A program made the position numbers and the translations under genes. The notes beneath the pieces are model-generated. The model made no database searches and had not been told where the DNA came from. It saw only the letters and a program-made list of their open reading frames with translations. Positions 1 through 7,116 of a DNA stretch of 29,760 nucleotides are shown piece by piece. The DNA is from a candidate division WOR-3 bacterium (GTDB taxonomy: Bacteria > SDB-A): NCBI GenBank assembly GCA_016926475.1, contig JAFGON010000074.1, positions 1 through 29,760 of the forward strand. Reading direction: 5' to 3'. Position 1 is the first letter of the stretch; each line of letters begins with the position of its first letter.

Positions 1-220
1 AAATAAAAAAAGAGGAAAAAGGAAGAAAAAGAGAAATGACGAAAAGATACCAGTTCCACTTCGTTTTCGACATTGAGTAGAAAGCTATGACAAAAGATAT
101 TGACCTGAGCGTCAAACTCGACACAACGGCAACATCATTGTTGAGAAAACATAGGATCCCGAAAATTACAAAAACCAGATACAATAAAAACGAAGCGTAT
201 TTTCGATATGACATTTTCAT
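1..220 (-). CDS. Partial membrane protein running off the left edge
   Basis: An open frame starts at an ATG at 220-218 on the minus strand and stays open to base 1, giving at least 73 residues. It begins MKMSYRKYASFLLYLVF. Two hydrophobic stretches are visible at about residues 9-27 and 58-73, separated by a short polar segment with Lys and Trp (SMSKTKWNW), so this looks like the first two membrane helices of an integral membrane protein. An in-frame stop lies at 235-233, so the start is at 220 or at the next ATG (214). No strong Shine-Dalgarno is seen. It lies 62 bp downstream of the SDR epimerase stop and may be the last visible gene of the same operon. No family is recognisable from the fragment. 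The competing plus-strand frame (87-236) is less convincing. Confidence 0.6.
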   Translation of the reverse strand, partial: MKMSYRKYASFLLYLVFVIFGILCFLNNDVAVVSSLTLRSISFVIAFYSMSKTKWNWYLFVISLFLPFSSFFI

Positions 221-282
221 ATTATTGCATTTTTAGCAACGACATAATTCTATCAAATATACCGCAGAATTGAAAACCAATA

Positions 283-1317
283 TCAAAAAAACAATTTTGC
301 AAGCCTCAATGCCCCCTGGCTCCAGGGAACGCGGTGAGAAACTCCTGTTTTTCCGAAAGATGATCTGTTTTCGCTGTACCACTTGAAATTCCTGAGCAGA
401 GCAGCTTGATTCGAAAACTTAGGCGCATACCCCAATGTCTTCTCCGCCTTTTCTATACTGACAAAAGAATCTTTACTCGCGGTCTCATAGACCCACATAT
501 AAAGTGGCGACATTTTAAAAAACTCTAAAACCTTCAAAGCCGTAATAGCCGGTTTAGCTGGGATTGTTTTTATCTTTTTACCAAATCCAGCCCTATCCAA
601 GACCGCTTGATAGTCTTCCTTCATCGTTCCGAATACTTTCGCTCCGATGTTGAAAGTGTCATTGACTGCTTTTTTTTCCGCTGTTAAACAAATATAAATC
701 GCGTCGCAAAAGTCTTCTACGTCGAGCAGTTGGTACCTGTTTTTTCCTTTCCCCAAAAGCGGAAAATTCCTGCCCTCAAGAGCCCAGTCATAGAGCAGAG
801 TGAACACTCCCAACCTTTCCGGTCCAATAAAAGATTTTGGCCTTAGAATTGGAACGCATAAACCCTTTTCCCTGTATTCCAAGCATAAATTCTCCGCTAT
901 AATCTTCGCTTTTCCATAGTCACCTACGCCCGAGAGCTTGTCATCTTCGTATATCGGATGGTGGTCGGGAACGCCGTAAACAGCTGTCGATGATATCTGT
1001 ATGAACCTGTCCATTTTTCTTTTGTACGCCTCTTCGAGCAGAATCCTCGTTCCATCGACATCCGTCGAATATATGTCATTTTTTTTGTATAGCGGAAGAG
1101 CGGCGGCTGTGTGGATTATTATATCGACTCCTTCACAAGCCTCTGAAACCGTGTCGGGGTTTCTTATGTCTCCAACAATCGTCTTAACGATATCCTTTTC
1201 CGGGTAATTAAAAGGTTCTATGTCGAGTGATATTATGTCATGTTTCCCTTTTTCGATCAGCTTCCTTATCATGTTGACGCCCAGGAATCCTGAACCTCCC
1301 GTGACAAGTATTTTCAT
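283..1317 (-). CDS. NAD-dependent epimerase/dehydratase (extended SDR)
   Basis: This 344-residue protein is an extended short-chain dehydrogenase/reductase, the class containing nucleotide-sugar epimerases and 3-beta-hydroxysteroid-type dehydrogenases. The N-terminus has the Rossmann motif TGGSGFLG (residues 6-13). Asp32 at the end of the second strand suits NAD binding. The catalytic Tyr134-x3-Lys138 (YGKAK) is present, with the serine in ISSTAVYG (about 108-115). The C-terminal half is the variable substrate domain, so the substrate cannot be named; a nucleotide sugar is a reasonable guess because secreted and envelope proteins surround it. An AGGAG sequence sits 6-7 bp before the ATG. It follows the secreted repeat protein by 44 bp in the same direction. 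Family assignment is firm, substrate is not. Confidence 0.85.
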   Translation of the reverse strand: MKILVTGGSGFLGVNMIRKLIEKGKHDIISLDIEPFNYPEKDIVKTIVGDIRNPDTVSEACEGVDIIIHTAAALPLYKKNDIYSTDVDGTRILLEEAYKRKMDRFIQISSTAVYGVPDHHPIYEDDKLSGVGDYGKAKIIAENLCLEYREKGLCVPILRPKSFIGPERLGVFTLLYDWALEGRNFPLLGKGKNRYQLLDVEDFCDAIYICLTAEKKAVNDTFNIGAKVFGTMKEDYQAVLDRAGFGKKIKTIPAKPAITALKVLEFFKMSPLYMWVYETASKDSFVSIEKAEKTLGYAPKFSNQAALLRNFKWYSENRSSFGKTGVSHRVPWSQGALRLAKLFF

Positions 1318-1361
1318 TGTTTTCTCCTTTTATATTTGTATGGATGTCTTTAATGAGAAAC

Positions 1362-3305
1362 TTAATTATCTATCAATATTATTTTCCTCGTCAAGGTCAA
1401 TGTTTCAGGGGTTTTGAACTGAATAAAAAACAATCCCTGGGAAAGTTCTTCCGCGGGTATTTCGACCCTGTGAAATCCGGGTTGAAAATAGCTCTGGGAA
1501 ATACCCGCGCATCTTTGTCCCGCAGAGTTGTATACAGATATCTCAACCGGCAAACCTTGCGTCAATTCAAAGAGAACGACAAAGTTTTCACCAGCGGCAA
1601 AAGCCTTTAATTCGACCGATAATGGAAAATTAGGATCTTCCTCAACGGAGGTCCCCTCTATGAGTTCTATCTGTTCCGTGAATGGCACGCTGTCATGGTA
1701 GCCGAAAGAAGAGAAAAAATACCAAAACCTGAGAAGGTAGTAACCCTGTGAAAGCCCTGAGGTGTTGAAAACGGAAATTTCGCCGTTTACGATTGAAGCG
1801 CTGGAAAAAGGAGTTATCGAAGTGAAAACGCTTGTATCTGAACAAGGCGCGAATTCGGTTTTGTAGCCTATGTATTGATATGGTGATATCGCAGTTCTCA
1901 GGCAGTAAGAGCTTCCTGTGATAGATACTGTGTCGTCAATATTGCAGGGGTTGGGAGGATAAAAAGCTGAGATAAAAACCGCGCCGCTATCTTCGACTAC
2001 AGGCGGATTTTGAAGAATCGAATTGTAGCATAACCCAAGGGAGACCTCCCTCATTATTAGACGACCGAAAAATACGTTGGTGTTGTAAAAAATCGTCAAT
2101 GACCTGCCTTCGAGAAGGGCGTCTGTGTATATACTCGACATGGAACAGAACATCAACGTGGAATCGTCATTGCCTATATGGCCTCCCGAACCGTCGCATA
2201 TAACTTCAGAAAGCACTATTTTTGAGCTGTCTCCTCCCAGCAATTCTCCAAAAATGGAACTTTCAAAAGTTATATCGTGTTTTCCCCAAAAATAAAAATT
2301 CCATGACTCTACATACGTATTTATAAGCCTGTAAATCCTTCCAGGAAACGGAGCCGTGAAATCAGTGTAATGGGTTCCGTTGACGATACCGGATATACTG
2401 TCGGTTTCGCCGTGAATAAACAGCGATCCTGAAGCCCTTAACTCAACGTTTTCGACGGTGACATCGGTGCTGTCGCAAGCCATTGTAGCCAGCATCAACC
2501 CCCACGCACTGTCAATGGACACCGTGTAATATATACCGCTGCAGGTCGAATCCGGGAAGGTGAAATGATCGACAAACAAGGACGGGGAGTGCGGTCCTCT
2601 CAAAATTCCCGATGAATTTTGCGGGAAACCGAGCCATACGAGAACCGTGTCAGAATGAGAAAGCCTCAAAGACGCCGAATCTTCTGTGAAAAGGACAAAT
2701 TCACCCAGCTTATCCGATTGAAAAGCCTCGATTGTGCTTTTACCAGTAAGGGAAAATGTGATAAATGAACGATCCATTTCTACGTTGTCAAAAAATGCGG
2801 AAGAGCTGTCGAGCAAGGCGAAAGAAAATGGTCTTGAATTCGAAATGAAAGTGGAGCTCTCTGCTTCAAACACCGACATTCCGTATGAAAATATTGAATA
2901 TTCGTATATGTATGAACAATCGCAGACGAAAACAGCTCCGTCGAATTTCAGAGAACCTTCATCGAGTAAGGTGATATCCCCCTCCACCCTCAGCGTGCAT
3001 CCGGAAACTTGCAAAAGACCGTTTTGAAATATGACTATGTCATCTTCTATTGCCGTGTCTTGGGTTATCACTAACGTGTCGTCTATATAGACCGTCTCGC
3101 TGTTGAAGGCGTTATTTTCGTCTTGAAGAATCGACTTTAGAACGGGAGACAGGCTCGATCTCTGGTATATTCCGGTTCCGATTGCGTTCAAGACCGGCAT
3201 TGATTGATTTTCGGGATAAAAAGGATTCGCGGCTTCTTCGAGAATTTTAAAAGAACAGAATTCGAAATTTGCCGCAAAGCAAAAAAACAGAATCAAACCT
3301 GTCAT
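1362..3305 (-). CDS. Secreted beta-strand repeat protein with C-terminal sorting domain
   Basis: A 647-residue protein opens with a hydrophobic leader (MTGLILFFCFAANFEF), preceded by a good AGGAG site. The body (about residues 70-480) is a long series of short beta-strand-like segments rich in Ser, Asp, Phe and Gly, such as SLKFDGAVFVCD and SSIFGELLGG, as in right-handed beta-helix surface proteins. The last 80 or so residues form an Ig-like module of the FlgD/type IX secretion tail kind: VEISVYNSAGQ, then QGLFFIQFK and a basic/hydrophobic end (RKIILIDN). I infer export across the outer membrane or surface attachment. No enzymatic motif is seen. It is 10 bp from the P-loop gene upstream. Confidence 0.7.
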   Translation of the reverse strand: MTGLILFFCFAANFEFCSFKILEEAANPFYPENQSMPVLNAIGTGIYQRSSLSPVLKSILQDENNAFNSETVYIDDTLVITQDTAIEDDIVIFQNGLLQVSGCTLRVEGDITLLDEGSLKFDGAVFVCDCSYIYEYSIFSYGMSVFEAESSTFISNSRPFSFALLDSSSAFFDNVEMDRSFITFSLTGKSTIEAFQSDKLGEFVLFTEDSASLRLSHSDTVLVWLGFPQNSSGILRGPHSPSLFVDHFTFPDSTCSGIYYTVSIDSAWGLMLATMACDSTDVTVENVELRASGSLFIHGETDSISGIVNGTHYTDFTAPFPGRIYRLINTYVESWNFYFWGKHDITFESSIFGELLGGDSSKIVLSEVICDGSGGHIGNDDSTLMFCSMSSIYTDALLEGRSLTIFYNTNVFFGRLIMREVSLGLCYNSILQNPPVVEDSGAVFISAFYPPNPCNIDDTVSITGSSYCLRTAISPYQYIGYKTEFAPCSDTSVFTSITPFSSASIVNGEISVFNTSGLSQGYYLLRFWYFFSSFGYHDSVPFTEQIELIEGTSVEEDPNFPLSVELKAFAAGENFVVLFELTQGLPVEISVYNSAGQRCAGISQSYFQPGFHRVEIPAEELSQGLFFIQFKTPETLTLTRKIILIDN

Positions 3306-3315
3306 TTTTTCTCCT

Positions 3316-4356
3316 TTATTTTATCTTGTTGAAAAGAAAATCGATTTCATAAGAAAGCGAGTTCAGTATTGGAATTTCGGTTAATCTTGATATCTCCTCT
3401 ACGTGAAGGGGAGATCCTGAAACTACTCCTGAAACAAGATCGGGCTTCAGGGCGTAAGTGTTTTTTAGAATTTCCATTCCCCCCAAAACTCCCAGCGGAT
3501 CCGAAGCGCAAAACAAAAGCCTGTGAATTCTCATTCTGACTTTTTCCGACTTGAGAAGAATAGAAGTTTCTCTTTGTAAAATTCCGTCGGCTATTTCCAC
3601 CACCCAGTAATTATCTTTGTTGTTGGCGTGTTTCAAATCCAGTTGGTCGAAAATATTCAAAAGATCGCTCTCGCAGAGAAGGTAAGTCGAAGGGTAACCT
3701 ATAAAGCTGAAATCCGAAAAGTACTTGGCTCCGGAATCGTTCAAAAAAAGAACGTCTTTCAAACCAGCCGTTCCGGTTATTTTTGAAGCTCTGACGCTTT
3801 TTCCTTTCGCCGCTAGAGCTTGACAGCAAGCCGCGGCGAAGGTCGTCTTTCCTGAATTCATGGATGAGCCACATACGAGTATCATCTTTGCTCTCGGGAT
3901 TTTTTTTGTTTTCAACTTCGGTTTTATTATCGGATAGTCTATTGTATTCACGAATTTTCCAGATAAGTCTTTGATATATCCAAGCAATCTGACGGAGGTT
4001 GGATAGACCACTTTGGAACTTTTTTGTCTGACTGTTCCCACCACACCTGATCTGGCTAAAATATGTGCGAATTGTGGACTCTCTTCCGGAACTGTGCCTT
4101 CAAAATAATCAGCCGAATAACGGTTGCCGAAAACGCCGATTATCTGCATACCCTCTCTCAGTCTGTGAATTCGTCCGGATTTGTTCTCAATCTGAGTGTG
4201 TTGTCCGATTTTATCGACCGAACACAACACTACATCTCCGACCCGGGGTTTTTTACCGTTAGGGAATATTTCGTTTAGTATATTTCTTTTTACAGTCAAA
4301 GCCGCGCTGGGTATCAACACGTTTCTGAGAGAAACGCTACTTTTCATATATGACAT
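3316..4356 (-). CDS. P-loop NTPase, dethiobiotin-synthetase/DUF1611-like Walker A
   Basis: This is a 346-residue cytoplasmic protein. Residues 163-171 read GSSMNSGKT, a Walker A with five residues between the glycines, as in dethiobiotin synthetase (GTDTxVGKT) and DUF1611 proteins rather than the standard four. A downstream acidic strand (VVEIADG) could be the Walker B equivalent. The first 150 residues form a separate beta-rich domain (GDVVLCSVDKIGQH, then GVFGNRYSADYFEG) of unknown role. The start ATG lies inside the end of the FAD reductase gene (20 bp overlap), so translation is probably coupled; no strong Shine-Dalgarno is seen and Met4 is an alternative start. The substrate is unknown. 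Partnership with the reductase is inferred from the overlap only. Confidence 0.6.
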   Translation of the reverse strand: MSYMKSSVSLRNVLIPSAALTVKRNILNEIFPNGKKPRVGDVVLCSVDKIGQHTQIENKSGRIHRLREGMQIIGVFGNRYSADYFEGTVPEESPQFAHILARSGVVGTVRQKSSKVVYPTSVRLLGYIKDLSGKFVNTIDYPIIKPKLKTKKIPRAKMILVCGSSMNSGKTTFAAACCQALAAKGKSVRASKITGTAGLKDVLFLNDSGAKYFSDFSFIGYPSTYLLCESDLLNIFDQLDLKHANNKDNYWVVEIADGILQRETSILLKSEKVRMRIHRLLFCASDPLGVLGGMEILKNTYALKPDLVSGVVSGSPLHVEEISRLTEIPILNSLSYEIDFLFNKIK

Positions 4357-5413
4357 TCACGCTGTTTAAATTAGATTTCATTATAGCGTTTCTCAAGTTT
4401 GTATTGAATAAAAAAGGCGATTTCATCAGTTTTCCTGTTATGTTCAGGAATATTCCAGCCGATTGCCTCGCGTATGCGGCTGAAAAATTATCCGGGTCTT
4501 TCCCGAGGCTTTTGAAAAGATTCAAAGCGCTCCATAGAGCATAGCTCAATCCTTCGGCTGAACTCGGGCTTATAAATCCCCCCGCTTCTCCAATTAAAGC
4601 GGTTCTGCCCTTTGAAAAAACGAGCTCATTCAAACCAGAAGGCCTCAGCAGAAAACATCCTTTCTCATATATCATTTTCCCGAATTCTATGCCTGAATTG
4701 GATAGATTTTCTTTCAGAAATCTCATTTTCCCGTGGATATCATCGTTCTTTGTGAAAGCCGACCCCAAAATCAACATATCCCCTTTTGGGATAACCCAAG
4801 AATAAAAATCCGTGACACGGGGATCGAAAACCGAACAAAAATACGGCGCGAAATTGGCAGTTCGAAACCACTGCTGGAAAGACAAATAAGTCCTGATTTT
4901 CTTTGAAGGGAATACCCTCGCTCTAACACGGGAAAAAGCGCCGTCAGCACCAACTAAAATTTTAACCCTAACTTTTTTTTCTTCACCGTTTTTACGGTAC
5001 AGGACTTCAAAGCCGTGTTTTGACTCCGAATGAGAGACATAATAAGCACCGTATTCCACTTCAGCCTTTTCCCTGGCGAGGTTTAAAAACCATCTGTCAA
5101 ACTTGTACCTGTCGATGTTTATGTAATGTCTCTGGTAGTGTCTTTCAACTTTGCTCAAAAGGTCAATGGCCCTAACCGAGAACAGCTGGGGTTCGACGAG
5201 GACTTCAAGGGGAAGTCCCAAGCCGAATTTCGCGAGCATTCTCTGAGCGTCTGGAGCGAGAAGCCCGCCGCAATTTTTCTCATCAGTCACCGATTTCGGA
5301 ACGTGTGCTTGTAGTTCCCTTTTTTCCAAGATCAAAACTTTAAAATGTTTCGAAGCCAACCAAGCAAAGGCAGCTCCCGATGGGCCGCCTCCTATGACAA
5401 CGATATCGAACAT
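4337..5413 (-). CDS. Geranylgeranyl reductase family FAD-dependent oxidoreductase
   Basis: This 358-residue flavoprotein has the N-terminal dinucleotide fold GGGPSG (residues 8-13) and the ribose-binding Glu30 in LILEKRE. It also has the middle motif GADGAFSRVR and the C-terminal FAD motif ALIGEAGGFISP. Two features mark the geranylgeranyl-reductase branch: NCGG near residue 48 and the YSWVIPKGDMLILG segment, which matches the family pattern YxWxFPKx6G. Such enzymes saturate prenyl double bonds in archaeal lipids, chlorophyll or menaquinone side chains. The substrate here is unknown, and menaquinone or another polyprenyl lipid is plausible in a bacterium. It is 9 bp after the ferritin-like gene and overlaps the P-loop gene. 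No clear Shine-Dalgarno precedes the ATG. Confidence 0.8.
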   Translation of the reverse strand: MFDIVVIGGGPSGAAFAWLASKHFKVLILEKRELQAHVPKSVTDEKNCGGLLAPDAQRMLAKFGLGLPLEVLVEPQLFSVRAIDLLSKVERHYQRHYINIDRYKFDRWFLNLAREKAEVEYGAYYVSHSESKHGFEVLYRKNGEEKKVRVKILVGADGAFSRVRARVFPSKKIRTYLSFQQWFRTANFAPYFCSVFDPRVTDFYSWVIPKGDMLILGSAFTKNDDIHGKMRFLKENLSNSGIEFGKMIYEKGCFLLRPSGLNELVFSKGRTALIGEAGGFISPSSAEGLSYALWSALNLFKSLGKDPDNFSAAYARQSAGIFLNITGKLMKSPFLFNTNLRNAIMKSNLNSVNVIYEK

Positions 5414-5422
5414 CGTCGATGG

Positions 5423-5920
5423 TTATTTTTTTGAAATTATCATTTCAAAGTCTTCCACAAGAGCTTGCAGATCCTCTTCGTGCTCCACTTCGTCTTGAAG
5501 TATTTGAAGAACCAAATTGTAAGTCACGGGATCTTTGCTCTCAACGAGTTCCAAAATATCCGAGTAGGTATTGATGGCGCATCTTTCGCCTTTTACGTTC
5601 TGTTCCAAAATAGTTTTTACGAATGGGTCATCTGGAGAATCATATCCGCAGTTTGTCAATTTATACCAGTCTTCAGGTTTCAGAACTGGAGTGCCCCCGA
5701 GTTGTATTATTCTCGCAGAAAGCATGTCCGCGTGCCTGAGTTCATCCGCTGAATGCTGGACGAGTTCAGCGATCACTGCTTCTTTCATCGGCCCCTTTAC
5801 GACTTTGGAGCCTATCCAATACTGATAATAAGCCAACCACTCGTCTGAAAACGCTTTATTTAGGACTTTGAGAAGCTGGTCGACGTTGATTTTTAAAATC
5901 TGAATTCCTTTTTCTCCCAT
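5423..5920 (-). CDS. Ferritin-like di-iron protein, possibly DPSL (thioferritin) type
   Basis: This is a 165-residue four-helix ferritin-like protein. The di-iron ligands are visible as Glu27, Glu60-x2-His63 (DELRH), Glu112 and Glu144-x2-His147 (DEVEHEE). Two cysteines, Cys91 (TNCGYDSP) and Cys114 (GERCAIN), stand near the iron-binding helices. A cysteine pair beside the ferroxidase site is the hallmark of the Dps-like (DPSL) subgroup, which detoxifies peroxide and stores iron; assignment to it is inference. A very good site, AAGGAGG, precedes the ATG. It is the second gene of the operon, between the membrane/coiled-coil protein and the FAD reductase. Bacterioferritin is less likely at this length and without an obvious haem-ligand methionine. 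Confidence 0.78.
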   Translation of the reverse strand: MGEKGIQILKINVDQLLKVLNKAFSDEWLAYYQYWIGSKVVKGPMKEAVIAELVQHSADELRHADMLSARIIQLGGTPVLKPEDWYKLTNCGYDSPDDPFVKTILEQNVKGERCAINTYSDILELVESKDPVTYNLVLQILQDEVEHEEDLQALVEDFEMIISKK

Positions 5921-5931
5921 TTTTCCTCCTT

Positions 5932-6612
5932 TTAATTGACTTGTTTTTTAAGTTCATCTGCGATATTTTTCAGCAATTCATTGCTCTCTTCGTTGAGGGC
6001 AAGGGATTTTTCAGCAATTTCAAGAGACCTCTTCGTAGCTTTCTCGGCAAAATCCATGTAAGAACGGTTTTTTTTCTGCATAACAGACGTGACGACAATC
6101 ACTATTATTAAAATCACTACTATAACAGCCAGAGGGAAAAGCGATGAAGCCAAACCCATTATACCCGCCCATGGTTGAAAACCTGCTTCGCAAGTTTCAT
6201 AATTTAAGGTCAGTTCATTGTATAAAACCCATTTGTCCTGATTTTCATCGAAATAAAGAGTGTTGTTTCTCTGCCAAATAGATAAGCTGTAATAATGTTT
6301 TTCATAAAAATCGTCTTCGACACCAACCAGTTCGGTTTCAATATACCCTGTTTTATACCCTTCACAGCCGTATCCTTCTTCGTCAACAACAACATTGAGA
6401 ACTTTAAGGGTTCCTTCGAACGGGAAAAGATTCGTTTTGAAATCGTAGGTCATCTCCGAAACAGGTTTAAGGTAAACGGTAGACCGGTTGTTTTCGAGAT
6501 AATCCTCCCATGCAGACAAGAGATCGCTTTGATTCCGGGTTAAAGCCGAAAGCTGATGACAAAAAACAACGCCGAAAATAATCATTACGGTTTTTATTGC
6601 ATTCGATTGCAT
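5932..6612 (-). CDS. Membrane protein with exported domain and cytoplasmic coiled coil
   Basis: This 226-residue protein is of unrecognised family. Residues 1-23 look like a signal peptide (TVMIIFGVVFCHQLSA). Residues 24-148 form an exported domain with two cysteines (83 and 141) that could pair. Residues about 151-178 are one very hydrophobic helix (LFPLAVIVVILIIVIVV). Residues 185-226 are a charged heptad-like tail (AEKATKRSLEIAEKSLALNEE), predicted to be a cytoplasmic coiled coil. The layout resembles a type I membrane sensor or scaffold. It is the first gene after the promoter at 6692-6720 and is followed 11 bp later by the ferritin-like gene. A weak GGATGA site lies before the ATG. Confidence 0.65.
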   Translation of the reverse strand: MQSNAIKTVMIIFGVVFCHQLSALTRNQSDLLSAWEDYLENNRSTVYLKPVSEMTYDFKTNLFPFEGTLKVLNVVVDEEGYGCEGYKTGYIETELVGVEDDFYEKHYYSLSIWQRNNTLYFDENQDKWVLYNELTLNYETCEAGFQPWAGIMGLASSLFPLAVIVVILIIVIVVTSVMQKKNRSYMDFAEKATKRSLEIAEKSLALNEESNELLKNIADELKKQVN

Positions 6613-6691
6613 TTTCGTTCATCCTTTCGACAAGCGTCCGAATAGTATTTTCACACCTATTTAGAGTAAAATCAAACTTTTAGCTTTAAAT

Positions 6692-6720
6692 ATTATATCC
6701 GCTAAAAGACAATCTATCAA
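6692..6720 (-). promoter_or_regulatory. Sigma-70-type promoter for the minus-strand operon
   Basis: Read on the minus strand, TTGATA (6720-6715) is followed after exactly 17 bp by a perfect TATAAT (6697-6692). It lies about 80 bp before the ATG at 6612 and is the only good promoter seen for the seven closely spaced genes down to base 1. Confidence 0.65.
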
Positions 6721-6753
6721 ACCCAACCGCAATATTACTTTCGGCATTTTTTC

Positions 6754-6782
6754 TTGACACAGCCGCTTGCTTGCGATATTAT
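6754..6782 (+). promoter_or_regulatory. Sigma-70-type promoter of csoR-copA
   Basis: TTGACA at 6754-6759 is separated by 17 bp from TATTAT at 6777-6782. The predicted start of transcription is near 6789, under 20 bases from the csoR start codon, so the leader is very short. The -10 box touches the operator palindrome. Confidence 0.75.
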
Positions 6783-6805
6783 ACCTATACCATAGGTGGA
6801 GGTAT
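6781..6805 (+). promoter_or_regulatory. Likely CsoR operator (imperfect palindrome)
   Basis: A 25-bp imperfect inverted repeat has the form ATACCTnnACC...GGTnnAGGTAT, centred at 6793. It overlaps the end of the -10 box, the predicted transcription start and the csoR ribosome-binding site (GGAGG, 6798-6802). CsoR/RcnR-family repressors bind C/G-rich tracts in such pseudo-palindromes next to their own genes, so autoregulation by copper is the natural reading. Binding itself is inferred. Confidence 0.6.
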
Positions 6806-6807
6806 AA

Positions 6808-7080
6808 ATGAAAAACGAAAAGGACAGAATCATTATTAATTTAAAGAAATCGCGGACCCACATAGACAAGATCATTCAAATGGTGGAAGAAGACAAAGAG
6901 TGCATATCTATAATGCAGCAGAATCTCGCTGTAATCGGACTTTTAAGGTCTTCACACGAAATGCTTCTTCACCGCCATCTCAAGACTTGCTTTGCCAAAG
7001 CTTTCAGCACAGGAAATCAAGGGACAAAAAACCGAATGATAGAAGAAGTGATTTCTGTTTCAAAACTCTTCAACAGGTAA
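6808..7080 (+). CDS. csoR: Copper-sensing repressor, CsoR/RcnR family
   Basis: This is a 90-residue all-helical protein of the CsoR/RcnR (DUF156) family. The copper ligands Cys32, His57 and Cys61 have the same spacing (25 and 4 residues) as Cys36-His61-Cys65 of the Mycobacterium tuberculosis CsoR. Cu(I) binding releases these tetrameric repressors from DNA. Arg15 and the first-helix segment THIDKI match the DNA-binding face. GGAGG lies 5 bp before the ATG, inside the proposed operator. The next gene, 36 bp downstream, encodes a Cu(I)-exporting ATPase, which supports the copper assignment over nickel (RcnR) or formaldehyde (FrmR). Confidence 0.88.
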   Translation: MKNEKDRIIINLKKSRTHIDKIIQMVEEDKECISIMQQNLAVIGLLRSSHEMLLHRHLKTCFAKAFSTGNQGTKNRMIEEVISVSKLFNR

Positions 7081-7116
7081 GTTCGTAAAATAAATGCTTC
7101 AGCTAAAGGAAGATTC

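Noticed and set aside
87-236. A 49-codon plus-strand frame at the left edge
   Set aside because: No ribosome-binding site, basic and unspecific composition, and the minus-strand membrane-protein frame over the same bases reads much better.
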